The notes: generated by a model not told the origin, from the sequence alone. Counted from the stretch's first letter, positions 1 through 7,588 are shown. The stretch: DNA of 12,319 nt from Caulobacterales bacterium RIFOXYB1_FULL_67_16 (GCA_001796045.1 MGLN01000130.1:1-12319), one strand, 5' to 3'. Numbers and translations are program-made.

Positions 1-76
1 CGAGGCCTATCGCCGGGTGCGCGTGACGACGGAGGCGGGGGCGGCGGCGTGGGTGTATGTGGCGGCGGAGGGGTGA
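1..76 (+). CDS. C-terminal end of a gamma-glutamylcyclotransferase-like protein (partial)
   Basis: The frame beginning at base 2 reads EAYRRVRVTTEAG, then an Ala run and WVYVAAEG, and stops at TGA 74-76. A YRRV..V followed about ten residues later by AWVY is the usual ending of small gamma-glutamylcyclotransferase (AIG2-like) proteins, which release 5-oxoproline from gamma-glutamyl peptides. Only 24 residues are present and the catalytic region is outside the window, so the family call rests on this tail alone. Base composition is core-like (very G/C rich), in contrast to the AT-richer gene that follows on the other strand. Confidence 0.5.
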   Translation, partial: EAYRRVRVTTEAGAAAWVYVAAEG

Positions 77-239
77 CGTCGGGATTGTGCCAGCAGCTGA
101 CATTTGTTCAGCGTCCACGAGCAGACATAGCCAAAGCCTCTGCCTACGCTCGGCCGATTAGCTAGGCGGGGACGTGATCTTGGCGATGAGTACGGCGGAT
201 GCCGTTGTGAATCCACGACCACCACTCATACCAGAGCTC
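77..239. other. Intergenic segment between two convergent genes, no gene seen
   Basis: This 163-bp stretch lies between the stop of the gamma-glutamylcyclotransferase-like gene and the stop of the large minus-strand gene. I see no convincing coding frame. It contains a small inverted repeat, ACGGC-ggat-GCCGT, near 192-205, and the outer pair ATGAGT (186-191) and ACTCAT (224-229). No T-tract follows either, so neither is a standard intrinsic terminator. Composition is intermediate between the core and the AT-richer gene, as expected near an insertion boundary. Confidence 0.35.
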
Positions 240-3200
240 CTAGTCGTCGCGGGTGCGCTTTGCACGCAACGCGCGTAAGCGTTCCTGGGCAGCCTTGACG
301 GGAGGATCGGTCACTCCCGGGGGAATAATGGGATCGTCGTCGTCATGAAGGACGGACCCATCTGGGTCATTCTCCCCAATTTCCCATGCTTCTCGAACCT
401 CAAGAATTTCTTTCGGAAAAGCCAAATCGAGGAATATCTCAGGCTCAGTCAGGTCAGCGTTCACGCCTGCGGGGGCTAGATAAAAGCCGCCGAATTCCTT
501 GAGTTCGTTCAGGAAGCGATTCAAGTTTGCATTGGATGTCGGCTCCATCCGATGTATGCGGCTAACCCATAAAAAAGTGCGGCCGTCACTTTCAGACACG
601 GTCTTGATGTCTGGACCGATTGCAATCGCGTACCAACTCGGATGCGCCGTGGAAAGTCCCGTCACGAGCGCAATCCGAAGTGCCTCGCCAACCTCGTCCT
701 TCCCGTACCGATTGATCCAGCCTTCAAATATCGCCCTGCCGACCTCAGGGTTCTTGAACAGCAGGCTCATAACAGGAGGAACGCGCCGCGCCCCGTCGGG
801 GTCGACGAACGACGCATAGCCCACGCCTGTCCAACCTGCCTTGTCCCACAGCTCGACGTCTATTGGCGACATGACGCGTCGGTCAGAATGTTTGATAGTG
901 TCGTAGTTGGGAAACCCGGTCGGAGGTGGTCCCTTGCCAAATGTGGGCTGCTTTCGTTTCGGCTTGACAGGCGCTGCGTCAGAGAACGCGTCCGAGCGTT
1001 TCAGCGGAAAATCTTGGGCTTCCGGATCGATCCAGTCGGTCAGCAACACACTGCCCGGATCGCCGAAGAGATTGTGTGAAATGGTGGAGATATTTCCCAA
1101 CATGATAGCTCGATCAAATCCGCGTTCTTGACCCGCGATTTTGTCTAGCCACGCTTTGTGATCACTGATGCGAACCATGCGGATCAGTGCATCGACAATC
1201 GCGGTTTGAAGCCAATCGTAGTACTCGCCTATTTGAAACGGCTCGTCGAAGGTCATCTGCGGGGGGTAGGTGAGTATGACAGGCTGTGCTGCAGTCTCCG
1301 GAAACGACATAGTGGGGACAGCCTGGCTCTCCTCCCCAATAACCATAGTGACTTCCATCGTCTCTCTGAACGGAAACACATCGTTCTCGTCGCTCGTCGC
1401 CAAGAACGCTTCTAGGCCGCCGAGGAATGACTCGGCTATCGAGAGCGCCAGAGGATCACTGGGACAGGTGACTATGAGCTCGCATCCAAGGATAATCGAA
1501 CGAAGCTTGTTAGGCCGTGTGCCAACCAACGTCGGTACCTTCGCCACCTCAGCGGCCGCTGGCTGAGCGCGCCACGCGTCAAAAAAGGTCTTGGCACCTT
1601 CAGCCGTTTCGTCCTCAGGAATGTATCCTTCGCTCCAAAGCTTCTTGTCGTATCCAAGGGCATGGAGAAGAGCGATTTCGGACATCGGCAATCCGATGCG
1701 ATCAAGCGTGGCTGGTAGTTTGGAAAGCTCGGGCAACTCCGACAGCGGCACGCGCATGAGAAGTATTCCCAACACAACGTCCTGCTGACGCGCTTCTTCA
1801 TCGAGCCGTTCATTGTCATCGGCGTCGAGATTGAGATGACCACGCGCTTGCGCAGCCATCACGAGCGCCAGAATCACATGTGGGAGTCGACCTAGTGCCA
1901 GTTCCAGCCAGGCAAGTCGTTTTAGGCAGGACAGCGCCGGCAAAATGACTTGCCCTTCGGACTTGAAGACCGAGAAGCAACGTTCTGCCGCTGCCAGGAT
2001 CTTGTTCCGTGCCGCCCACAAGAGACCGACCTGTTGATAGGCAATGCTTCCTCCTGCCAAGGCCGTGATCAGCTCGCCCTTGTATTCGTCCTTGACGAGA
2101 AGCGCCTCGGCGCGGCCGAACATCCGGATCGCGTCGTAAGGTTTGTGATGCTGAAGCTTTTGCCAGCCCCGATCTATATACGCCTGACCGGCCTCACCCT
2201 CGCTTCGGCGGGTACGCATGACGGCTATTAGCTTCTCGAAAAACGCGTCGAAGGCGTTGCTATCAAAGACTTTGCCGAGCTCATGAGAAAGGTCGAAAAG
2301 CCTTTCGACCGGATAGCTGCCGAGCAACGCGCTACGATCCAAAATCGCTTCGAACGTTGGCCATGTCGTCTCCACACCGAGGGCATCACCAGCAGCTTGC
2401 GCTTCAAAGAGGTCCATCAGCGCCAGCGACGTTTCTGCCTGGAGAGCGTTGTTGGGCCGCCCCGACACAGCGGCAATCTCTTTTAGGTGGGCCTTAAGGC
2501 GCTGGGTGCGATCTTCCAGACCGTCCGCCGACACATCGGAATAGCGATGCGCGGTGACCAGGAGCTGCCACAGAGTAACGAGTTTTTCGATCTGATCAGA
2601 CTCTGTCGATTTCAGAGCCTTAGCTTCAACCTCAATGTAATGGTCGCTGAACGCTTTGAAATCTTCGTACCACCAATACGCCGTCCACGCCTGGTTGTAG
2701 GCAACACGCATTATCTGGAAATTGTCGCCAACGCTGTCGGCTATCGTTTTGGCTTGTTCGAAGCGGGCTTTGACTTCCGAATCAGGCCGTTCAAGACCCC
2801 GAGCGAGAAGGGCGCTAGTAAGGATATCTTCGACCAACTGATACCTCGCCCCGCCGTAGTTGGAGGGGTCCGCGACACGTTTGTCGAGCTCATCGAGTTC
2901 TTGAATCCGCTCGACATCGCGTGGACCGTTCACTTGAACTTGAGCGGACACGCCAGCGATGTTCAGCTTTTCAATGGCGAGTGGCAGCATGCCTTGGTCG
3001 TAGACCTGCTGAACGATCCACGCGCGATCCAGAATCGTGACGGGCACCCCCCAGTCTTCGGCCAGCTTCGCCTCTAGCGCAGCCCGTGTGCTGGCTTTCG
3101 CGGCTTGGTTTGTGATGAAGTAGATGTGGGTATAGCCACGCTTTGTAGCGACAATCTTTTCGACATCCTTGCGCGCCTTCTCCTGCCATTTCTTCATGGC

Positions 3201-3560
3201 GCTGAAGGCAAAAGCCCATTTCTCCTCGGCCTCCGGCGATCCCACCCACCATCGCTCGGACACCGTCTTGGCGACAGGGTAGGTATCTCCATCCACCTTG
3301 CCATCGCCGCCGCCCATTGGGCCGGACTGCGCCCTTAGGTTAGGGCAAATCTTTTTCTCTGCGAGAGCTCGACAGAAATGCTCAAAGGCTGCCTCTTCGT
3401 TCCGACTCGTAAGCGTCTCTAGGTGATGCTCGAACACTGGCTTTGCCAGCGAAACCTCTGCAACCTTGCGACTGTCGGAAAACAGGTCCGGATGACGCTC
3501 GGCCATTACTTCGCGGGGCCGGCGAAACTGCTTCTTCGGAGAATCGGTTTTATCGTTCAC
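240..3560 (-). CDS. Large protein with PD-(D/E)XK-like nuclease domain and TPR-like repeats; candidate defence effector
   Basis: The protein has 1106 residues and starts with GTG at 3560; an in-frame ATG at residue 19 (3506) is the alternative. Residues about 50-200 look like a Mrr/PD-(D/E)XK-type nuclease: an early helix with E56 and E60 (EEAAFEHFCRAL), GGGDGKVD at 83-90, a strand and helix FAFSAMKKW at 117-125, then YTHIYFITNQ (143-152) and VTILDRAWIV (174-183). The usual acidic residue two before the lysine is not evident (A121 before K123), so catalysis is not assured. Residues about 230-600 are helical, with TPR-like units around 455-575. Residues about 890-1050 form a separate domain (MSLLFKNPEVGRAIFEGW, then WYAIAIGP). 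I see no Walker A motif, signal peptide or membrane helix. The gene stands alone, is AT-richer than its neighbours and was probably acquired horizontally. A role in defence against foreign DNA is inference; the exact family is not recognised. Confidence 0.6.
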   Translation of the reverse strand: MNDKTDSPKKQFRRPREVMAERHPDLFSDSRKVAEVSLAKPVFEHHLETLTSRNEEAAFEHFCRALAEKKICPNLRAQSGPMGGGDGKVDGDTYPVAKTVSERWWVGSPEAEEKWAFAFSAMKKWQEKARKDVEKIVATKRGYTHIYFITNQAAKASTRAALEAKLAEDWGVPVTILDRAWIVQQVYDQGMLPLAIEKLNIAGVSAQVQVNGPRDVERIQELDELDKRVADPSNYGGARYQLVEDILTSALLARGLERPDSEVKARFEQAKTIADSVGDNFQIMRVAYNQAWTAYWWYEDFKAFSDHYIEVEAKALKSTESDQIEKLVTLWQLLVTAHRYSDVSADGLEDRTQRLKAHLKEIAAVSGRPNNALQAETSLALMDLFEAQAAGDALGVETTWPTFEAILDRSALLGSYPVERLFDLSHELGKVFDSNAFDAFFEKLIAVMRTRRSEGEAGQAYIDRGWQKLQHHKPYDAIRMFGRAEALLVKDEYKGELITALAGGSIAYQQVGLLWAARNKILAAAERCFSVFKSEGQVILPALSCLKRLAWLELALGRLPHVILALVMAAQARGHLNLDADDNERLDEEARQQDVVLGILLMRVPLSELPELSKLPATLDRIGLPMSEIALLHALGYDKKLWSEGYIPEDETAEGAKTFFDAWRAQPAAAEVAKVPTLVGTRPNKLRSIILGCELIVTCPSDPLALSIAESFLGGLEAFLATSDENDVFPFRETMEVTMVIGEESQAVPTMSFPETAAQPVILTYPPQMTFDEPFQIGEYYDWLQTAIVDALIRMVRISDHKAWLDKIAGQERGFDRAIMLGNISTISHNLFGDPGSVLLTDWIDPEAQDFPLKRSDAFSDAAPVKPKRKQPTFGKGPPPTGFPNYDTIKHSDRRVMSPIDVELWDKAGWTGVGYASFVDPDGARRVPPVMSLLFKNPEVGRAIFEGWINRYGKDEVGEALRIALVTGLSTAHPSWYAIAIGPDIKTVSESDGRTFLWVSRIHRMEPTSNANLNRFLNELKEFGGFYLAPAGVNADLTEPEIFLDLAFPKEILEVREAWEIGENDPDGSVLHDDDDPIIPPGVTDPPVKAAQERLRALRAKRTRDD

Positions 3561-3566
3561 ACTGCC

Positions 3567-3595
3567 AATATAGCGAAGCCGATTGCGGACGTCGC
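3567..3595 (-). promoter_or_regulatory. Putative promoter of the large nuclease-like gene (leaderless geometry)
   Basis: On the minus strand, GCGACG (3595-3590) is followed by 17 bp, then TATATT (3572-3567; extended form GCTATATT), then 6 bp to the GTG start at 3560. This fits the alphaproteobacterial housekeeping pattern TTGACg / GCTAnAwC. The expected transcription start falls on or next to the GTG, which has no good Shine-Dalgarno sequence upstream. This supports GTG over the internal ATG at 3506. The -35 box matches at only 4 of 6 positions. Confidence 0.4.
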
Positions 3596-3699
3596 TGACC
3601 GTCGCTCTGAGTCAGGTTGCGCTCCCCGCATTCCGCTTCAACTGCCCCCGCCTTCCATCCGCCCTTGCGCCATCGCCCCGGCTTGATATGGAGCGGGCC

Positions 3700-4020
3700 A
3701 TGGCCAGCATCACCTATATCGAGCATGACGGAACCGAGCACGTGGTCGACGTGAAACCGGGGCTGTCCGTCATGGAGGGCGCGATCCGGAACAATGTGCC
3801 GGGGATCGATGCGGATTGCGGCGGGGCCTGCGCCTGCGCCACCTGCCATGTCTATGTCGACGAGGCCTGGCGCGAGGCGACGGGCAAGCCCTCGGCCATG
3901 GAGGAGTCGATGCTGGACTTCGCCGAGGAGGTCGAGCCCAACAGCCGGCTGTCGTGCCAGATCCGGGTGTCGGAGGCGCTGGACGGCCTGGTGGTGCGGT
4001 TGCCGCAGAACCAGCACTGA
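3700..4020 (+). CDS. [2Fe-2S] ferredoxin, adrenodoxin type
   Basis: This is a 106-residue electron carrier of the vertebrate-adrenodoxin/bacterial FdVI-FdxB type. The cluster cysteines follow the family spacing: C40-x5-C46-x2-C49 in DCGGACACATCH, then C86 in SRLSCQIRV, 36 residues later. C44 is an extra cysteine inside the loop. The C-terminal VRLPQNQH ending is also typical. Such ferredoxins feed electrons to cytochromes P450, to Fe-S cluster assembly or to haem and ubiquinone biosynthetic enzymes; nothing here tells which. The start at 3700 is preferred because GGAG at 3690-3693 sits 6 bp upstream; an in-frame ATG at 3688 overlaps that site. The gene is monocistronic with its own terminator and divergent from the nuclease-like gene. 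Confidence 0.93.
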   Translation: MASITYIEHDGTEHVVDVKPGLSVMEGAIRNNVPGIDADCGGACACATCHVYVDEAWREATGKPSAMEESMLDFAEEVEPNSRLSCQIRVSEALDGLVVRLPQNQH

Positions 4021-4045
4021 GGCCGGTTCCGCGTCCGGATTAGGA

Positions 4046-4066
4046 CAGGCCGGGCGGCCTGGTTTT
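4046..4066 (+). terminator. Intrinsic terminator after the ferredoxin gene
   Basis: CAGGCC-GGGC-GGCCTG forms a perfect 6-bp stem (4046-4051 with 4056-4061) and a 4-base loop, followed by GTTTT. It begins 26 bp after the ferredoxin stop codon and separates that gene from the terminase gene. Confidence 0.65.
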
Positions 4067-4162
4067 CACAATTGGACGATCGAAGACGTTCGGCTTCAAG
4101 GGGTTGAGCCGCGCGAGGGGCGATTTGCGCGCCTGGGTTCGGACTGCGCTCATACTGGGTGC

Positions 4163-5836
4163 ATGGGAGCCAAGAGCATATTCACAGACAAGGTGTGGGA
4201 CGAGGAGATCGGCCCGCGATACATGAACGAGACGCACAAGACGGCGCGCGTGATCGCGGCCGAACTGGGCATCGCCAAGGGCACGCTGGAAGCCCAGATG
4301 CACAGGCGCGGGTTCTTCCGGCAGACGCCGCGCGAGTCCCTGCCGGCCAATTTCCTGAAGGGGACGGCGGCGGAGACGCGGACCCTGGAGGAGGCGAGGG
4401 CCGCCCTGATGGGGTTCGAATGGGACCCCGCGCGTCCGGATCTGTCGATGGAGACCCTGGTCGAGCTGGGCAAGGGGGCGAGCCGGCTGGGGCGTCTGCC
4501 CGAGTTTCGCGAAATCCTGCGCTGTATGGCGGCGCTGCGCGCGGCGACGGGGGCGCCCCTGCCCTATGTGGTCTGGCCCGAGGCGGCGCGGGAGGCGCTG
4601 GAGGCGGCGGGACTGGACGAGGACGCAGAGCCGGGGCCGGAGCTGGTGCTGAGGGCGGCGCAGCGGGCGCCGGAGGGGGACTGGTCCGCCTGGCTGTTCC
4701 TGGGCGGACGGGGGGCGGGCAAGACCCTGGCGGGGGCGTCCTGGGCGGCGGACGAGGCCGAGCGGCTGGGGCCCGGCGGGCGGCTGGCCCTGGTGGGGCC
4801 GACCCTGCACGACGTGCGCGAGGTGATGATCGGCGGGCCCAGCGGCATACTGGCCCTGCCGCGCTGGGGGCGGGGGATGCGCCCGGTCTATGAGCCGACG
4901 CGCCGGCGGCTGGTGTTTCCGAACGGGGCCGAGGCGCGGGCCTTTTCCGCCGAGGATCCCGACAGCCTGCGCGGGCCGCAGTTCGCCGGGGCCTGGGCCG
5001 ACGAATTCTGCGCCTGGGCGCGGCCGGACGAGACCCTGGCCATGCTGCGGCTGGGCCTGAGGCTGGGGCGGGATCCGCGCCTGGTGGTGACGACCACGCC
5101 CCGGCCGATGGCGGGGCTGAAGGCCCTGAGGGCCGAGGCCGGGTGCGTGACCACCCATGCGCCGACGCGGGACAACGCCGAGAACCTGGCGCCCGGGGTG
5201 ATCGCGCGGCTGGAGGATCTGTACGGCGGCACGCGGCGGGCGGCGCAGGAGCTGGAGGGGCTGATCCTCGACACCGAGGGGGCCCTGTTCCGGGCCGAGG
5301 ATATCGAGCGGGCCAACCGGCGGGAGGAGCCGGCGCCCGAGCGGTTCGAGCGGGTGGTGGTGGCGATCGATCCGACCACCACGCCGGGGGGCGACGCCTG
5401 CGGCATCGTGGCGGCGGGGCGGGCGGAGGGCCGGGCCTGGGTCCTGGCCGACCGGTCGATGCGGGGCCTGAGCCCCGACGGCTGGGCCAGGCGGGCTCTG
5501 GCCTGCGCCGCCGAGTTCGGGGCCGGGGCTATCGTGGCCGAGGTCAACCAGGGCGGGGACATGGTGGCCCATGTGCTGAGGACGCTCGACCCCGCCGTGG
5601 TGGTGCGCGAGGTGCGGGCCACGCGCGGCAAGCGGATGCGGGCCGAGCCGGTGGCGGCCCTGTACGAACAGGGGCGGGTGACGCATCTGGGCCGGTTCCG
5701 CGACCTGGAGGAGGAGCTGATGGCCCTGGGCGGGGACGAGACCGGCAGTCTGGACCGGGCCGACGCCCTGGTCTGGGCCCTGACCGACCTGATGCTGGGG
5801 GAGGAGGGGCCGGGGCCGTGGTTCAGGGTGTTGTGA
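4163..5836 (+). CDS. GTA/phage-type terminase large subunit with N-terminal helix-turn-helix extension
   Basis: The 557-residue protein is an ATP-driven DNA-packaging motor and headful nuclease of the gene-transfer-agent (RcGTA g2-like) family. Walker A is GGRGAGKT (181-188), Walker B is GAWADE (276-281), and the coupling motif is VVTTTPRP (308-315). The RNase H-like nuclease shows D403 in VVVAIDP, E460 in IVAEVNQGG and D531/D534 in SLDRADALVWAL, so both activities look intact. GTA and phage homologues usually start only a few dozen residues before Walker A. Here about 170 residues precede it, including an HTH-like stretch (about 27-52: TARVIAAELGIAKGTLEAQM, then HRRGF) that recalls small-terminase or GcrA-like HTHs. 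ATG 4163 is the only good upstream start; it has no clear Shine-Dalgarno, and CATACT lies 6 bp before it. Portal, protease and capsid genes are absent; the next gene is ftsY. Confidence 0.88.
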   Translation: MGAKSIFTDKVWDEEIGPRYMNETHKTARVIAAELGIAKGTLEAQMHRRGFFRQTPRESLPANFLKGTAAETRTLEEARAALMGFEWDPARPDLSMETLVELGKGASRLGRLPEFREILRCMAALRAATGAPLPYVVWPEAAREALEAAGLDEDAEPGPELVLRAAQRAPEGDWSAWLFLGGRGAGKTLAGASWAADEAERLGPGGRLALVGPTLHDVREVMIGGPSGILALPRWGRGMRPVYEPTRRRLVFPNGAEARAFSAEDPDSLRGPQFAGAWADEFCAWARPDETLAMLRLGLRLGRDPRLVVTTTPRPMAGLKALRAEAGCVTTHAPTRDNAENLAPGVIARLEDLYGGTRRAAQELEGLILDTEGALFRAEDIERANRREEPAPERFERVVVAIDPTTTPGGDACGIVAAGRAEGRAWVLADRSMRGLSPDGWARRALACAAEFGAGAIVAEVNQGGDMVAHVLRTLDPAVVVREVRATRGKRMRAEPVAALYEQGRVTHLGRFRDLEEELMALGGDETGSLDRADALVWALTDLMLGEEGPGPWFRVL

Positions 5837-5851
5837 GGGCGGGCTTTGCGC

Positions 5852-5880
5852 GTGACGGGCGGCGGCGGGCGCGCTAGAGC
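5852..5880 (+). promoter_or_regulatory. Putative ftsY promoter (leaderless geometry)
   Basis: GTGACG (5852-5857) is followed by 17 bp and TAGAGC (5875-5880; extended GCTAGAGC, 7 of 8 matches to GCTAnAwC), then 6 bp to the ATG at 5887. The expected transcription start is the A of that ATG, in keeping with the absence of a Shine-Dalgarno sequence. This would let ftsY be transcribed independently of the upstream terminase gene. Confidence 0.5.
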
Positions 5881-5886
5881 CATGGC

Positions 5887-6822
5887 ATGACCGATACGCC
5901 GAAAAAGGGCTGGCTCCAGCGCCTGTCCGCGGGGCTCTCGCGCTCCTCCAAACAGATGACCGACCAGGTCGTCTCCGCCTTCGTCAAGGAGCCCCTGTCC
6001 GAGGCGGCGCTGGAGGGGCTGGAGGAGCATCTGCTGGAGAGCGACCTGGGGCCGGCGGCCTCGGCGCGGATCGTCGAACGGTTCCGGGCGCTGAAGTTCG
6101 GCAAGGACGCCCAGGAGCGCGAGGTCAAGGAAGCCCTGGCCGAGGCGGTGGCGGCCGAACTGGCGCCGCGCCAGGCGAGCTTCGATCCGCTGAGCGGGCC
6201 CAAACCCTATGTGGTCCTGTTCGTCGGGGTGAACGGCTCGGGCAAGACCACGACCCTGGGCAAGATCGCCGCCGACCTGACGGGCAAGGGCGCCCGGGTG
6301 ATGATCGTCGCCGGCGACACCTTCCGCGCCGCCGCCCGCGAACAACTGAAGGTCTGGGCCGAACGGGCCGGGGCCGAGTTCGAGAGCCGCCGCGACGGGG
6401 CGGATGCGGCCGGCTTGGCGTTTGACGCCTATACCAAGGCCAAGGCCGAGGGGTTCGACGTGGTCCTGATCGACACGGCCGGGCGGCTGCAGAACAAGTC
6501 GGCCCTGATGGACGAACTGCTGAAGATCGTGCGGGTGCTGAAGAAGGTGGACCCCGAGGCGCCGCACGACACGCTTCTGGTGCTGGACGCCACGGTGGGC
6601 CGCAACGCCCTGGCCCAGGAACAGATCTTCGGCCGCACCGCCTTCGTCACCGGGGTGGTGATGACCAAGCTGGACGGGACGGCGCGGGGCGGGGTGCTGG
6701 TGCCCGTGGCCCAGGCCTCCGACGCCCCCCTGATGCTGATCGGCGTGGGGGAGGGGGTGGAGGATCTCCAGCCCTTCGACGCCCGCGCCTTCGCCCGCTC
6801 CCTGGTGGGACTGGAAGACTGA
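5887..6822 (+). CDS. ftsY: Signal recognition particle receptor FtsY
   Basis: FtsY is the membrane-associated SRP receptor GTPase. It pairs with Ffh to deliver ribosome-nascent chain complexes to the Sec translocon. At 311 residues it is a compact form: a short amphipathic basic N-terminus replaces the long acidic A domain of E. coli FtsY, as is common in alphaproteobacteria. The N domain covers about 25-95. The G domain shows G1 GVNGSGKT (114-121), the SRP-GTPase insertion motif DTFRAAAREQL (144-154), G3 DTAGR (196-200), G4 TKLD (260-263) and the closing GVGEGVEDLQPFD (286-298). All catalytic motifs are intact. It overlaps no neighbour on the left and is one base from yciB on the right, so the two form an operon. 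Confidence 0.97.
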   Translation: MTDTPKKGWLQRLSAGLSRSSKQMTDQVVSAFVKEPLSEAALEGLEEHLLESDLGPAASARIVERFRALKFGKDAQEREVKEALAEAVAAELAPRQASFDPLSGPKPYVVLFVGVNGSGKTTTLGKIAADLTGKGARVMIVAGDTFRAAAREQLKVWAERAGAEFESRRDGADAAGLAFDAYTKAKAEGFDVVLIDTAGRLQNKSALMDELLKIVRVLKKVDPEAPHDTLLVLDATVGRNALAQEQIFGRTAFVTGVVMTKLDGTARGGVLVPVAQASDAPLMLIGVGEGVEDLQPFDARAFARSLVGLED

Positions 6823-6823
6823 G

Positions 6824-7474
6824 ATGACCGACGCCCCCGCCCCCGAGAAGAAGAACCGCCAGTGGATCCGCCAGCTGGTCGATTTCGGCGCCCTGGCCGC
6901 CTTCATGATCAGCTATTTCACGACGCGGGACATGATCTTCGCGACATGGGTGCTGGTGGGCGCCTCGGCCCTGGCCCTGGTCGTCGGCTATGCGGTCGAG
7001 CGGCGGTTCGCGCCGCTTCCGCTGATCACCGGCCTGTTCGCCCTGGTGTTCGGCATGCTGACCCTCTTCACCCACGACGACCTGTATGTGAAGCTGAAGC
7101 TGACGGTGCAGAACGGCCTGCTGGCGGCCGTCCTGCTGGGCTCGATCCCGCTGAAGAAATATCCGTTCAAGGCCCTGCTGGGTTCGGCCATCAAGGTCAA
7201 TGACGCCGCCTGGCGCACCCTGACCCTGCGCTACGGCCTGTATTTCCTGACCGTGGCCGTGCTGAACGAGGTGTTCCGCAGCCCCGCCGCCGTGACCGCC
7301 ATCTGGCACGCCCTGGGCCGGGAGACGCCCAATCCGAACGACGTCTGGACCGGCTTCCGCGGGGTTCTGTGGATCGCCGCCTCGGTCTTCGGCCTGTCCC
7401 AGGTGCCGCTGATCATGCGCAATCTGATCAAGGACGAAGAGCCGGGCCCGGTCTCCCCGGACACGGGACTTTGA
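6824..7474 (+). CDS. yciB: Inner membrane-spanning septation protein A family (YciB/IspZ)
   Basis: This is a 216-residue polytopic inner-membrane protein of the septation protein A family, which is linked to cell-envelope integrity and septum formation; its molecular function is not firmly known. Hydrophobic segments lie at about 20-33, 38-58, 66-83, 95-109, 132-150 and 178-198. Family signatures include GYAVERRFAPLPLITGLFAL (55-74), the KYPFKALLGSAIKV loop (112-125) and LRYGLYFLTVAVLNEVFR (135-152). The start is one base after the ftsY stop, with GGAAG at 6813-6817 placed 6 bp upstream, so it is probably cotranscribed with ftsY. The pair ftsY-yciB is common in alphaproteobacteria, where the gene is often called ispZ. 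The C-terminal tail is short and cytoplasmic. Confidence 0.93.
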   Translation: MTDAPAPEKKNRQWIRQLVDFGALAAFMISYFTTRDMIFATWVLVGASALALVVGYAVERRFAPLPLITGLFALVFGMLTLFTHDDLYVKLKLTVQNGLLAAVLLGSIPLKKYPFKALLGSAIKVNDAAWRTLTLRYGLYFLTVAVLNEVFRSPAAVTAIWHALGRETPNPNDVWTGFRGVLWIAASVFGLSQVPLIMRNLIKDEEPGPVSPDTGL

Positions 7475-7500
7475 GACAAGCGCGGTAGCTCACAGACAAA

Positions 7501-7518
7501 ATGTCGCGTAACCGACAT
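7501..7518. promoter_or_regulatory. Perfect inverted repeat, candidate MarR-family operator
   Basis: ATGTCG-cgtaac-CGACAT is a perfect 6-bp inverted repeat with a 6-bp spacer, 18 bp overall. This is the size and symmetry of operators bound by MarR dimers. It lies 71 bp upstream of the start of the MarR-type gene, in the only real intergenic space of the neighbourhood. Autoregulation is inferred from position. Confidence 0.45.
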
Positions 7519-7588
7519 ACTTCTCGCGTCAAATCGTAAAGCGGCGCTGATACGCGTGCGGACGAAAGACAATCGGGGGACGGTCGAT

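Noticed and set aside
7..225. 72-codon minus-strand frame in the left intergenic segment
   Set aside because: It overlaps the end of the partial gamma-glutamylcyclotransferase frame, shows no domain or ribosome-binding site, and reads like non-coding sequence.
499..3338. Plus-strand frames of 65-196 codons inside the nuclease-like gene
   Set aside because: All lie antisense within one continuous 1106-codon frame and have no recognisable features.
240..3560. Possible STAND/Avs-type NTPase within the large protein
   Set aside because: No Walker A or B motif is visible anywhere in the 1106 residues, so it is not a STAND-type sensor.
77..3700. Attachment-site-like direct repeats flanking the nuclease-like gene
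   Set aside because: Only very short matches such as GACGTCG occur at both sides, which is expected by chance.
4040..6906. Very long open frames on the minus strand opposite the terminase and ftsY genes
   Set aside because: They are antisense shadows of strongly G/C-biased codons, with Pro/Arg/Gly-rich low-complexity translations and no recognisable domain; the plus-strand genes have all their motifs.
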